A stretch of 20,870 bases of DNA from a virus. Position numbers and translations under genes: made by a program. The stretch spans positions 1-20,870 of the IMG/VR virus record IMGVR_UViG_3300047546_000906. One strand, given 5' to 3'. The notes below the pieces were generated by a model, which saw nothing but the letters and a program-made list of their open reading frames with translations, had not been told where the DNA came from and did no database searches. Below, piece by piece: positions 6,582 to 15,062 of this stretch; positions within the stretch are counted from its first letter, which is position 1; every line of letters starts with the position of its first letter.

Positions 6582-9500
6582 ATGGCATACGGTCTAAAGT
6601 ATACAATACCATTTAAAGACGTTGACAATTATTCGAACGTCGTTGAGATTTACCAGGACGGATTTGTTGGAACGTCAACAGAATTAATTGCAACAGACGT
6701 GCCAGCGGTTCATAAATACGAACGCGAGGACAACGAGGACCTTACGACGCCAATAATGTCGACCACGTTTACAATTAGTTTTTACTCAACAGAAACGACC
6801 GATTTTCGAAATTTCTTTAGTTATTCAGATCGTGAGTTTTTAGTTGTGCATAAATTTGAGGGCGACGTTGTATTTAAAGGCTACTTGCTAAACGACATTA
6901 CTGGCGAGCCATTCCAAGACCCTCCTTACCCTGTTGTAGTTACCGCAACCGACGGACTTGCGCAACTTAAAGAGGTTGCTTTGGTTGGCCCAAGTGTAGA
7001 CACCGAACTTGGCAGCCTTATATTTGAGCAATTAAACCGCTTGGAATTAGATTTGGACATTGAGGTTTGTAATGACCTTTACGAGGGCCTAGTAATGGAC
7101 AACACAAAGTCAATTTTCGACCAGGCGGTTGGCGAACAATTGCTAATCCAAGAGTTCACTTTTGACGAATTAGGGCTAAATGCTTACGATTTCTTGCTGG
7201 AAATTTGCCGAACTTTTGGCTGGATTTTGCTACAAAAAAACGGCCGCTGGTTAATTCAGCGACCAATTGCAAGAAACATTGAGGGGACAACTATTTACGT
7301 CCATAGCCATGCCGACGGCTCGGTAATTTCTAGTTTTGTAAATAACGCTTTCGACTCTGCCAAACAATGGTATACAAACGGGGCTGGGTCTTTTCCATTC
7401 AGCGGCATAGCATACGGAAATGGTCGATTTGTAGCCGTTTCTAACGCCTCAACAACTTTAAGGCATTCAACTGACGGCATTAATTGGACAAGCGTTACAA
7501 TTGGCTCAACAGGCTTGTCTAGTATCATTTATGCAAACGGCAAATTTGTAGCGGTTGGCGGTGAATTGTCAGGAAGTACCTTTGTAACCAATGTCGAAGT
7601 TTCAACCGACGGAATAAGTTGGACACGTTACAACCCAGCATTCCAAATACAAGCCAAGTCAATTACTTACGGAAACGGCCTTTTTGTTGCGGTTGCTTTT
7701 GGTGGGCCAGGTAATCGCGTAATGACCTCACCCGACGGCATTAACTGGACACAACGGACACCAAGCGCAAACAACGACTGGCAATCTGTTGCTTATGGTA
7801 ATGGTAAATTTGTGGCTATTTCTAGCAACGGCACTAATCGCGTGATGTATTCTACCAATGGAACGAGTTGGACTGGAGTAAATGTTAATTTAGGCTCTAA
7901 TGCCATAACTTTTGCAGAGGGCAAGTTTACAAGTGGCACAAATTACTCGACCGACGGGATTACATGGACGGCAACAAGTATGTCGCCAATTATTCCGTTT
8001 GGCATTACCTACGGAAACGGCATTTTTGTAGCGGTTGGCCAGGCTGGCACAAATAGAATTGCAATTAGCGAAGACGCATTGAGTTGGACGTTGGTAACGG
8101 CGCCCGAATTAAACCAATGGACTTGCGTTACCTACGGCGATTCCAAGTTTATTGCTTTGGCTAACTCAGGAACCAACCGCTCGATGCTTAGTTATTCTAA
8201 CGAATCGGAACAAATCCAAACAATTGCAGACCAAACAAACGCGGCAACAAATTGGATTCCAGTTGGCGGCGACCAGTTGCTACAATATCAGCGACCGATT
8301 AAAAAATTAACGCTAACGCAAGGCGATTTAGGTCAGTCAATTATTACCAACGGCGAATCGTTTAACGAATCCAGTTGGTTTTTGGAGGGGCCTTACAAGC
8401 CTCACGATTGGACAATAACGCCTGATCCTGACACGCCAGTAATTCAAATTTTTCCAAATAATATTCCAGCGCAAACGGGTTACGACAATGAGCAAGGCGT
8501 TTCATGGGACATTAGATTCATGCCAAACGGCGAAGAGACGGACGAGCCAATTATTTCAAAGCCTATTTTCTTAGATTTTGCTGGATTAAGTTTGGACTTA
8601 GAAGTTGATGTTAACTACTTGACCTCTGCCAGCGGAATGGCTATTGCAGTAAAGCACGTCGATTCCAGCGGAACGATTAGGTATTTAGGGACGACAATTG
8701 TTGGCAGTTTAAACCTATTGGCTTGGGACGAGACCTATTATACGTTCGTTTTTTACTCAACAAAAGACGACGACACGCGTAAGTTTAAACTTTCAAGTTT
8801 TGTATTGCCAACGGCTGGGTTTTTGTCAATTGAATTAAAGTATTTTGGGGCAACTGGCAGCGCAACAGTAACGGCTGCAAAGATAATTCCAACCTTTGAG
8901 GGCAAGAAAAACCCAAGCGAGGTAAAAAAGATTTACGAAACGGCTAGGGATTACACAAGTTTGCGCGAGGACACTTTAAAGTTTAGCGACCTTTGCATTA
9001 CTGCGTCAAAAAACTGGCTTAGAATAGGCGAACTGCCAGCAATTGTTTTTGTTGAAAAGTCTTTGGCCGATACGCCAGGAATTATTCAGGTCCCAAGCGG
9101 TGCAGTTACTCAGGTTAACCGATTGACTGACACGTTAGGCGCCAATACGCTTAATTTCTCAGGCGGAACCGTAACGGGTCAATACCAGCGCCAATTTGTA
9201 GCGGCCAGCACGTTTACAATTGATTCTGTTTTTATTTTAGTAAGCAGTTTGTCGGGAAATCCACCGCCGCCAAGCGCACAATTAAACGTGTCGGTTACAA
9301 CAATTAGCAGCACGCAAAGAAATGTAACGATAACCTTTAATGGTTACGATTATACAGGCGAGGCAAACATACAAATTCAAGTCTTTTTAAAAGATTCGAA
9401 CGGAAACGATTACCAAACCTCGACGTTTTTGTTGCAAGTCAATGCAAACGGGACCATTACCTACACGCAAACAAACATTTCGTTTGAAAACCAAGCGCTT

Positions 9501-9764
9501 TTGGGCGGTTATTCGCCACGTTTGCGCGATTGTTACGCGCGCAATGTGTTGAGTATATACAACGCTTTAAGTTACCGCTTAGAGGGATCATTTAGACGCA
9601 AAGGCGAGACTTTTGGGACTGGATATATTACCAATCAATTGCTTTATACTGGCTATTCCACGGTGCGTTTGCAAGTCATTGGCTGGGAATACGACTTGGC
9701 AAGTCGCGTGGCAAGAATTACCTTTGGACAATTACCGACGGCGTACGTTTACCCAATAAATTAA
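6582..9764 (+). CDS. Baseplate hub-like tail protein with inserted seven-repeat beta-propeller
   Basis: The 1060-residue protein follows the tape measure, where the distal tail/hub proteins lie. Residues 1 to about 265 contain a typical tail-hub N-terminal region (FKGYLLNDI, then VTATDGLAQLKEV, then LLEICRTFGWILLQKNGRWLIQR). Residues 273-541 are seven degenerate repeats with the pattern YGNG-x-FVAV followed by STDG-x-WT, as in sialidase/BNR-type propellers. From about 545 the hub-type beta domains resume: LLQYQRPIKKL, then a carbohydrate-binding-like region, and the C-terminal part contains beta-sandwich segments around PPPPSAQLNVSVTT and ends at YPIN. The arrangement implies that a sugar- or surface-binding propeller was inserted into a hub. 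Binding of host glycan is inferred, not shown. Confidence 0.82.
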   Translation: MAYGLKYTIPFKDVDNYSNVVEIYQDGFVGTSTELIATDVPAVHKYEREDNEDLTTPIMSTTFTISFYSTETTDFRNFFSYSDREFLVVHKFEGDVVFKGYLLNDITGEPFQDPPYPVVVTATDGLAQLKEVALVGPSVDTELGSLIFEQLNRLELDLDIEVCNDLYEGLVMDNTKSIFDQAVGEQLLIQEFTFDELGLNAYDFLLEICRTFGWILLQKNGRWLIQRPIARNIEGTTIYVHSHADGSVISSFVNNAFDSAKQWYTNGAGSFPFSGIAYGNGRFVAVSNASTTLRHSTDGINWTSVTIGSTGLSSIIYANGKFVAVGGELSGSTFVTNVEVSTDGISWTRYNPAFQIQAKSITYGNGLFVAVAFGGPGNRVMTSPDGINWTQRTPSANNDWQSVAYGNGKFVAISSNGTNRVMYSTNGTSWTGVNVNLGSNAITFAEGKFTSGTNYSTDGITWTATSMSPIIPFGITYGNGIFVAVGQAGTNRIAISEDALSWTLVTAPELNQWTCVTYGDSKFIALANSGTNRSMLSYSNESEQIQTIADQTNAATNWIPVGGDQLLQYQRPIKKLTLTQGDLGQSIITNGESFNESSWFLEGPYKPHDWTITPDPDTPVIQIFPNNIPAQTGYDNEQGVSWDIRFMPNGEETDEPIISKPIFLDFAGLSLDLEVDVNYLTSASGMAIAVKHVDSSGTIRYLGTTIVGSLNLLAWDETYYTFVFYSTKDDDTRKFKLSSFVLPTAGFLSIELKYFGATGSATVTAAKIIPTFEGKKNPSEVKKIYETARDYTSLREDTLKFSDLCITASKNWLRIGELPAIVFVEKSLADTPGIIQVPSGAVTQVNRLTDTLGANTLNFSGGTVTGQYQRQFVAASTFTIDSVFILVSSLSGNPPPPSAQLNVSVTTISSTQRNVTITFNGYDYTGEANIQIQVFLKDSNGNDYQTSTFLLQVNANGTITYTQTNISFENQALLGGYSPRLRDCYARNVLSIYNALSYRLEGSFRRKGETFGTGYITNQLLYTGYSTVRLQVIGWEYDLASRVARITFGQLPTAYVYPIN
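7398..8204 (+). repeat. Seven-fold repeat encoding a beta-propeller
   Basis: Seven units of about 35-45 codons, located at residues 273-541 of the hub protein, share I/V-x-Y-G-N-G-x-F-V-A-V then (G)TNR and STDG-x-x-WT. Units are FSGIAYGNGRF, SSIIYANGKF, KSITYGNGLF, QSVAYGNGKF, NAITFAEGKF (shortened), FGITYGNGIF and TCVTYGDSKF. The fifth lacks the GTNR part. The seven-fold number fits a closed seven-blade propeller. Confidence 0.85.
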
Positions 9765-9765
9765 C

Positions 9766-12700
9766 ATGGCAAATAGAAGGTTTATAGATTTTCCGATTGC
9801 GTCAACTGTTGGCGACAATGACATTGTTTTAATTTGGCAAGACGGAATGAACAAACAGACGACCAAGGGGACGCTAATACAAGGCGCCCCTACGTCTTTG
9901 GAGGGTTTAACTGACGTCGACATTGCTGGCTTAATTAATGGTCAGATATTGCAATACAATAGCACAACGGGCAAATGGGAAAACGTAGATAGGACCGACA
10001 TTAATTTAAGCGAGTTGGGTGACGTGTCTATTGTGTCGCCAACTAATGGCCAGGTTTTAGTTTATAACTCGTCCACGTCTAAATGGGAAAATTCTAGCGG
10101 CGGATATGTCCCTTATACTGGCGCCGTTACTACGGTTAACCTTGGCGCTCAATCCATTTTGGCTGGAACTTTTGTAAAGGCTGGCGGAACGTCTAGCCAA
10201 TTTTTAAAGGCTGACGGCTCGGTTGATTCAACGGCCTACGGGACTGGTTCAGTTACCTCAGTTGGTCTAACTATGCCAAGCGCTTTTAACGTTGCAAATA
10301 GTCCAGTTACAACGGCTGGAACTTTGGCCGTTACTGGCGCTGGAACTGTTTCGCAATACATTAGAGGCGATGGCTCTTTGGCAGACTTTCCGTCAAGTAC
10401 TGGCGGAGGCGCATCTGTTAATTACTATTTAAACGGCTCGGTTAGCCAAGGTACAATTGGCGGAGTTGCTTATAAAGAATTAAATAAAACTCCAGTTTTA
10501 GGAACTGGGACAGATTTTACAATTAATGCTAATGGCTACATTGCTTCATTTATTACCGATGCTGGCGACCCAAATAAGCTAGAAATTCCAGCTGGAAACT
10601 GGAACTTTGAAACCTATTTTAGTGCGTCAAGTGCTGGAGGCTCTCCATCATTTTATATTGAACTTTACAAGTATGACGGCTCAACATTTACTTTAATTGC
10701 GTCTAGCAGTACTAATCCTGAGTTAATCGCTTTTGGTACAACCGTAAACGCTTATTTCTCAACTTTGACCGTACCGCCAACAACTTTGGCTTTGACTGAT
10801 AGATTGGCGATTAGAATTTACGTTACGCATTCAGGCCGTACAATTACTTTGCATACTGAGGACAATAACTTATGCCAAGTTATTACCACGTTTACAACTG
10901 GTTTAACGGCTTTAAATGGATTGACAAGCCAAGTTCAATTCTTTGCGGTTGGGACAAGTGGAAGCGACTTTAATATTGCGAGTTCTGTCGATACACATAC
11001 GTTTAATTTACCGACTGCTTCAGCTTCTAATCGTGGTGCTTTGAGTTCGGCTGATTGGTCAACATTTAACGGAAAGCAAAACGCTTTAACGCTTACCACA
11101 ACTGGAACAAGTGGCGCGGCTACTTTGGTAGGTAGCACCTTAAATATTCCGCAATACCAAGCGGCTGGAACTTATGTAACCGCAGTTACTGCGTCAAGTC
11201 CTTTAGCATCCAGCGGAGGCACAACGCCTAATATTACTATTCAGCAAGCAAGCGGTTCGCAAAGTGGATTCCTATCTAGCACCGATTGGACTACATTTAA
11301 CAACAAGCAGAACGCTTTAGGTTATACGCCAGTTCCCGAAACTAGAACACTAACCATAAACGGAACAACTCAAGATTTAAGCGCTAATAGGACTTACAAC
11401 GTTGGTGATATGTTGTTAGATACCGTTCAAACAGTAACGGCTAGAAAGGATTTTAATACAAATACTTTGCATTTGGTAGTTAATGGAACTAGCCAAAAGA
11501 CTGTATTAGCGAATTCGCCAATTGATTCTGGTTCCTATTCAGCATCTATTAACTTTCTAGGATTTAACGCAAGTAATAACCTTTACTTTTCTAAAGGAGG
11601 AAATAATAACGGAATCTTTGCATTTAATAACGCATCGACCAGAACATACACTTTAAAAGATGCGAGCGGAACTTTAGCGTTTACAAGCGACATTCCAGCC
11701 AATCCAGTTGGTGGAACAGGAACAACTAACTACTTGCCTAAGTTTACTGGAAGTACAACGATTGGTAATAGCCAGATATTTGACAATGGGACAAATGTTG
11801 GAATTGGTACTGGTTCAACTGGAGGAGGCCGTTTAAACATCTTAAACATAGCCTCAAATCCAGTTTTGTCTATTCGTTCCCAGAACAATGTTTATGAAAT
11901 ATTGACAATGACTTTTGACGAGTCAACGGATTTATTTTCAATTACAAATAAACAAGCCTACTCACTTAGTGGAATCGCATTTGGGACAAACAACACAGAG
12001 CGTGTAAGAATTGCTCAAAGTGGCAACCTACTTGTCGGCACAACAACAGACGCTGGCTATAAGCTGGATGTTAACGGAACTGGGCGGTTTTTAAGTGGGT
12101 CATCCTCAACAATCGGATTAATTGTTGGAGGTGCTGGAGGTGCTGGCGCAACAAGACAAGGGCAACTAAGATTTGGAGACGCTGGTTCGGTTTATAAAAT
12201 CCAAGGTGGTGAAGATTATTCTGCTTTTAATTTTATGATTGGTAGTGGAACGCCTTTATCCTTAGCCTCCAATGGCGCGGCTACCTTCTCAAGCAGCCTG
12301 ACGGCTGGGGGGTTGCTTACAACTGCCTATGCAAGCGCAGGCTCTTCAATGGGTCAATTTATTTTGAATACTGCTGGGTCAACATTAAATAATAGTTCTG
12401 ATATTTGGTTTGGAACTTGGGGAGGTTCAACTATTGCAGGTATTACAAATGCTAGAATTTCAGCACTAAATGTAAATGCAGGCAATGCAGCTACTGATTT
12501 ATTATTCTATACTTTTAACGGCTCATCTTCAGGTGAACGAATGCGCATCACCTCAGGCGGCAACGTTGGGATTGGGACGGCTAGTCCTTATGCTAATTTA
12601 GATTTAGGGGCAACTGGAGCAAATAATATAATTTTAAGAAATACGACTAGTGCTTATAATTTAGGGTATATTGGAAATGCTGGAGGAAGAATTAGTATAG

Positions 12701-13176
12701 GATTTAGCGACTCTAATAGTTCTTTAGTAGTATTACCTTATTTATCTGTTTTATCAAGCGGCAACGTTGGGATTGGGACAAGTTCGCCAAATGCTAATTT
12801 GCATCTAAAATCAAGTTCAGGCTCAACAATATTTAGAATTGAAGACTCGGCTGGTGTTGCGGTTGGTAGATTACAAGCCAATGCTGGAGATGGAAATATT
12901 AATTTATTTGAGCAGAGCGGTTATGCGTTAACATTCGGAACATCTAACTCCGAACGAATTCGCATCACCTCAGGCGGCAACGTTCTAATCGGAACGACAA
13001 CAGACGTCGGCGCAAGGCTACACGTTAACGGCGCAGTCAGAACAGGCGCGCCAAGCGGTGGCAGCGCAGTTGATTGGAGACTAGGAACGGCTAGAGGCGG
13101 AACAATTACGCCAAACGCAATTGTTCGCGTTGAAATAGGCGGCGTTTTAGTAGATTTGGACGCGAGATATGTATAA
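9766..13176 (+). CDS. Tail fibre / receptor-binding protein, repeat-rich
   Basis: The 1136-residue protein has a short N-terminal attachment-like region (FIDFPIASTVGDNDIVLIWQDG), then Gly/Ser/Thr/Asn-rich beta-repeats characteristic of long tail fibres: GQILQYNSTTGKWEN and GQVLVYNSSTSKWEN (residues about 57-110), SNRGALSSADWSTFNGKQNA and GFLSSTDWTTFNNKQ (about 425-530), then four or more units of SGGN(V)-GIGT-x-SP-NANL and LDVNGTGRF type (from about residue 678 to 1090). The end has GAVRTGAPSGG then a WRLGTARGG and VEIGGVLVDLDARYV. No peptidase S74 self-cleaving chaperone signature is seen at the C-terminus. It likely trimerises. It starts 1 base after the hub stop. Confidence 0.85.
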   Translation: MANRRFIDFPIASTVGDNDIVLIWQDGMNKQTTKGTLIQGAPTSLEGLTDVDIAGLINGQILQYNSTTGKWENVDRTDINLSELGDVSIVSPTNGQVLVYNSSTSKWENSSGGYVPYTGAVTTVNLGAQSILAGTFVKAGGTSSQFLKADGSVDSTAYGTGSVTSVGLTMPSAFNVANSPVTTAGTLAVTGAGTVSQYIRGDGSLADFPSSTGGGASVNYYLNGSVSQGTIGGVAYKELNKTPVLGTGTDFTINANGYIASFITDAGDPNKLEIPAGNWNFETYFSASSAGGSPSFYIELYKYDGSTFTLIASSSTNPELIAFGTTVNAYFSTLTVPPTTLALTDRLAIRIYVTHSGRTITLHTEDNNLCQVITTFTTGLTALNGLTSQVQFFAVGTSGSDFNIASSVDTHTFNLPTASASNRGALSSADWSTFNGKQNALTLTTTGTSGAATLVGSTLNIPQYQAAGTYVTAVTASSPLASSGGTTPNITIQQASGSQSGFLSSTDWTTFNNKQNALGYTPVPETRTLTINGTTQDLSANRTYNVGDMLLDTVQTVTARKDFNTNTLHLVVNGTSQKTVLANSPIDSGSYSASINFLGFNASNNLYFSKGGNNNGIFAFNNASTRTYTLKDASGTLAFTSDIPANPVGGTGTTNYLPKFTGSTTIGNSQIFDNGTNVGIGTGSTGGGRLNILNIASNPVLSIRSQNNVYEILTMTFDESTDLFSITNKQAYSLSGIAFGTNNTERVRIAQSGNLLVGTTTDAGYKLDVNGTGRFLSGSSSTIGLIVGGAGGAGATRQGQLRFGDAGSVYKIQGGEDYSAFNFMIGSGTPLSLASNGAATFSSSLTAGGLLTTAYASAGSSMGQFILNTAGSTLNNSSDIWFGTWGGSTIAGITNARISALNVNAGNAATDLLFYTFNGSSSGERMRITSGGNVGIGTASPYANLDLGATGANNIILRNTTSAYNLGYIGNAGGRISIGFSDSNSSLVVLPYLSVLSSGNVGIGTSSPNANLHLKSSSGSTIFRIEDSAGVAVGRLQANAGDGNINLFEQSGYALTFGTSNSERIRITSGGNVLIGTTTDVGARLHVNGAVRTGAPSGGSAVDWRLGTARGGTITPNAIVRVEIGGVLVDLDARYV
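12544..12567 (+). repeat. 24-bp perfect DNA repeat within the fibre gene (copy at 12961-12984)
   Basis: Identical 24-base stretches coding RITSGGNV occur at 12544-12567 and 12961-12984, and a partial copy (GGCAACGTTGGGATTGGGAC) at 12555 recurs at about 12763. Conservation at the nucleotide level, not only of protein, suggests recent duplication or recombination within the fibre. Confidence 0.7.
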
Positions 13177-13195
13177 AAATTAAACTATAAAAAAA

Positions 13196-13477
13196 ATGAG
13201 ACAAATTGAACCAATTCAAATTTGGAAAGATGGCCAGCAATTCGAGGCCATTTACCTAAACGCAACAATTGTAAACGACAACTTGCAAAGCGCTTGCTCG
13301 TTTTATTATTCGCTAAACGCTGGCGGACAAGGAACAGAGGCAATGCCAATTGTTATGGGGCAAGTATTAACCGAGGGAAATATTCCGCTGGACGGCGAGA
13401 ATTATTTGGCTTGGGATGGATCAAACGATTACGCGTTTTCCTATATTGCCGAAAAATTAAACCTAACCCTAGTTTAA
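13196..13477 (+). CDS. Hypothetical small phage protein after the fibre gene
   Basis: A 93-residue protein (start MRQIEPIQIWKDG, ending NLTLV) with a beta-rich composition and no membrane segment. No family is recognised. It starts at ATG 13196 preceded by A-rich leader, 20 bases after the fibre, and may be a fibre assembly or tail-tip accessory protein; position is the only reason for that suggestion. The next gene starts 4 bases after its stop, so they form one unit. Confidence 0.65.
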   Translation: MRQIEPIQIWKDGQQFEAIYLNATIVNDNLQSACSFYYSLNAGGQGTEAMPIVMGQVLTEGNIPLDGENYLAWDGSNDYAFSYIAEKLNLTLV

Positions 13478-13481
13478 ACTT

Positions 13482-13769
13482 ATGATTGTAAACCTAGCAA
13501 TCGCCTTGCAAGACATTGAGGGCAACAAAATTACAAACGAGAATGGCGACCAAATGTTTTTGAGCAAAATGGTCGGAAACGCTTTGTTTTCTGCTGAAGA
13601 AAAAGAGGACCCGATTCGACTTTACGAATTGGCAAAGAAAATTTACTATTCTGAGGGCGACATTGAACTAAGCAAAAGCGACGCCGATTTAATCAAAGAA
13701 AAGGTCAAGGCCAAAGGCTTCACCGTGCTTGTTTTGGGGCCGCTTTACGAGGCTTTAAAAGAAAAGTAA
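13482..13769 (+). CDS. Hypothetical small phage protein, alpha/beta
   Basis: A 95-residue protein; N-terminal beta strand (MIVNLAIALQDIEG) and a mid helix rich in E and K (DPIRLYELAKKIYYSEG), then ADLIKEKVKAKGFTVLVLGPLYEALKEK. It contains no membrane segment. No family recognised. It is the last gene before the terminator at 13793, so probably the distal gene of the tail transcription unit. Confidence 0.65.
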   Translation: MIVNLAIALQDIEGNKITNENGDQMFLSKMVGNALFSAEEKEDPIRLYELAKKIYYSEGDIELSKSDADLIKEKVKAKGFTVLVLGPLYEALKEK

Positions 13770-13792
13770 TGCTAAACTATTACTAACAATTT

Positions 13793-13817
13793 AGAGGGCT
13801 AGAAATAGCCCTTTTTT
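13793..13817 (+). terminator. Rho-independent terminator ending the tail operon
   Basis: AGGGCTA (13795-13801) pairs with TAGCCCT (13806-13812) around a GAAA tetraloop, with extra pairs at the base and then six T. It closes the structural operon. Confidence 0.93.
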
Positions 13818-13835
13818 ATTTGCTTTAAAATGCCT

Positions 13836-13843
13836 TATTTTTG
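13836..13843 (+). promoter_or_regulatory. Possible Bacteroidota -7 box (TATTTTTG) upstream of the lysis region
   Basis: TATTTTTG fits TAnnTTTG exactly and sits 23 bases before the ATG at 13866. A TTTG at 13819-13822 is only 13 bases upstream, shorter than the usual 17 or more, so the promoter is uncertain. Its position straight after the terminator is what one would expect. Confidence 0.35.
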
Positions 13844-13865
13844 ATAAACGAATGAATATAAACCA

Positions 13866-14075
13866 ATGCACCACGTCCCTCCATTTGAACAAGTATTAGG
13901 CCTCGGCATAATTGGAACGCTTGCCTCTGTTATTGATATGAACGAAAGCCTAAAATTTCTTATTCTGCTTTTAACTTTTGTCGGTTTGGTTGTGAAGTTG
14001 TGGGAGCAAATTAAAAAAAGCGAATTTTTTCTAAAGGACATCCAAGGCATTTGGAAAAAAATATTTAAGAAGTAA
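13866..14075 (+). CDS. Small membrane protein, holin-like candidate
   Basis: The 69-residue protein has two hydrophobic stretches, about residues 9-23 (weak) and 29-46 (strong; FLILLLTFVGLVV), followed by a lysine-rich C-terminus (KDIQGIWKKIFKK). Size, topology and a basic tail are what holins look like, and an endolysin lies 1.6 kb downstream, but no holin family is recognised. It starts at ATG 13866 after a terminator; its stop overlaps the next start by one base (TAATG). Confidence 0.6.
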   Translation: MHHVPPFEQVLGLGIIGTLASVIDMNESLKFLILLLTFVGLVVKLWEQIKKSEFFLKDIQGIWKKIFKK

Positions 14076-14197
14076 TGGCAAAAGCAGTACAAGCAACTAA
14101 ACCAACCTCCTTTGGGAAAAGAAGACACGGCAAAGCAAAAAAAGCCTATTCCAAAAGTGAGCAAAAGCCAAAGAAATATCGTGGACAAGGACGTTAA
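14075..14197 (+). CDS. 40-residue highly basic peptide, small gene hidden by length
   Basis: ATG 14075 shares one base with the stop TAA of the preceding gene (TAATG), and an open frame of 40 codons follows, ending TAA at 14195-14197. The product is about one-third lysine and arginine, contains KPTSFGKRR and ends KYRGQGR, with no hydrophobic segment. The coupled start and clean frame argue for a real gene. Its basic nature suggests nucleic acid or acidic-protein binding. I do not recognise a named family. Confidence 0.65.
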   Translation: MAKAVQATKPTSFGKRRHGKAKKAYSKSEQKPKKYRGQGR

Positions 14198-14339
14198 TAA
14201 ATCAAAGATTATCCGCCTAAGCATTTGGGCGGTTTTTTTAATTGTGGTTGGTGGTATTGCCGCTTTCTTTCTACCTGAGCATTCTGTAGCGTCGTTTTTT
14301 GACCTACTCAAAACAATCATAACCAGCCTAATCCTATAA
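14181..14339 (+). CDS. Small single-span membrane protein (start uncertain)
   Basis: A frame open to TAA 14337-14339 encodes one hydrophobic helix (IWAVFLIVVGGIAAFFL) and a C-terminal segment FFDLLKTIITSLIL. No ATG exists upstream in frame; candidate starts are GTG 14181 (52 residues), GTG 14157 and TTG 14112. I give GTG 14181, because the portion before it duplicates the other frame of the basic peptide gene and looks like shadow. The next gene starts one base past its stop. It could be a holin partner or pinholin-like protein. If translation started at 14112, the protein would be 75 residues. Confidence 0.4.
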   Translation: MDKDVNKSKIIRLSIWAVFLIVVGGIAAFFLPEHSVASFFDLLKTIITSLIL

Positions 14340-15062
14340 ATGGAAGAATTCAGACCGAGATTAAACCGCGAAGAGTGGGAAGTTATTAAGGGCATTCGAA
14401 ATTCAAAGAGGGGGGGTGGGGTCTTAGAAATCGGAGACTTGCACGAGCCTTTTTGTTTGGACGATTATTTGGAGTTCTGTATTGAGCAAAAGAATCGTTA
14501 CAAATGCGAAAAGATAATTTTCTTAGGTGATGTAATTGACAATCATTACGCAAGTTACCACGAAACTGATCCTGACGGATTAAGTGCGGTTGATGAGTTA
14601 AATATTGCAATTGAACGCATACACAAATGGCGCGATGCATTTCCAGAGGCAATTGTAATAATTGGAAATCACGACCGATTAGTAATGCGAAAGGCTTTTA
14701 CTGCTGGCATTTCTAAAAAGTGGATAAAAAGTTATAAAGAAGTCTTAGAAACTCCAGGTTGGGAGTTTACAGAGGAACACATTTTAAACGATGTTTTGTA
14801 TGTACACGGCGAAGGTGGAGGAGCGATTGCAAGGGCCAAGGCTGATTTAATTAGTACAGTTCAGGGTCACCGACATACTGAGGCTTATACCAATTTTGTT
14901 GTTGGTAAAAATTTTAAAATATTTGGCAAGCAAGTAGGTTGCGGAATAGATAGAGAAAGTTATGCAATGGCCTACGCAAAGTCTGGAAAAAAGCCAGCAA
15001 TTGGAGTTGGAATAACCTTGGATTATGGACGATTGCCTTTTAATGTGATGATGGAACTTTAA
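14340..15062 (+). CDS. Calcineurin-like metallophosphoesterase
   Basis: The 240-residue protein has the full two-metal motif set: D33-L-H35 in GDLHEP, G63-D64-V-I-D68 (GD-x-x-D), G109-N110-H111-D112, H156 in VHGEGG and G176-H177-R178-H179. These metal-binding residues define calcineurin-like phosphoesterases, which cleave phosphomonoesters or phosphodiesters; substrate is unknown, and phage members include RNA ligase-associated and DNA-processing types. ATG 14340 directly follows the preceding TAA. A G-rich stretch (G7, T, G4) at 14410-14421 codes for a glycine-rich stretch near the N-terminus. Its stop overlaps the stop of the convergent HNH gene by 3 bases. Confidence 0.88.
   Translation: MEEFRPRLNREEWEVIKGIRNSKRGGGVLEIGDLHEPFCLDDYLEFCIEQKNRYKCEKIIFLGDVIDNHYASYHETDPDGLSAVDELNIAIERIHKWRDAFPEAIVIIGNHDRLVMRKAFTAGISKKWIKSYKEVLETPGWEFTEEHILNDVLYVHGEGGGAIARAKADLISTVQGHRHTEAYTNFVVGKNFKIFGKQVGCGIDRESYAMAYAKSGKKPAIGVGITLDYGRLPFNVMMEL

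Noticed and set aside
13222-13485. 87-codon plus-strand frame overlapping 13196-13477
   Set aside because: It is an Arg-rich shadow in another frame; the 93-residue frame has the better start and normal composition.
13835-14395. 186-codon minus-strand frame over the small membrane genes
   Set aside because: Composition is a shadow of the plus-strand genes (Ser/Phe/Leu-rich), and the plus-strand genes have coupled starts.
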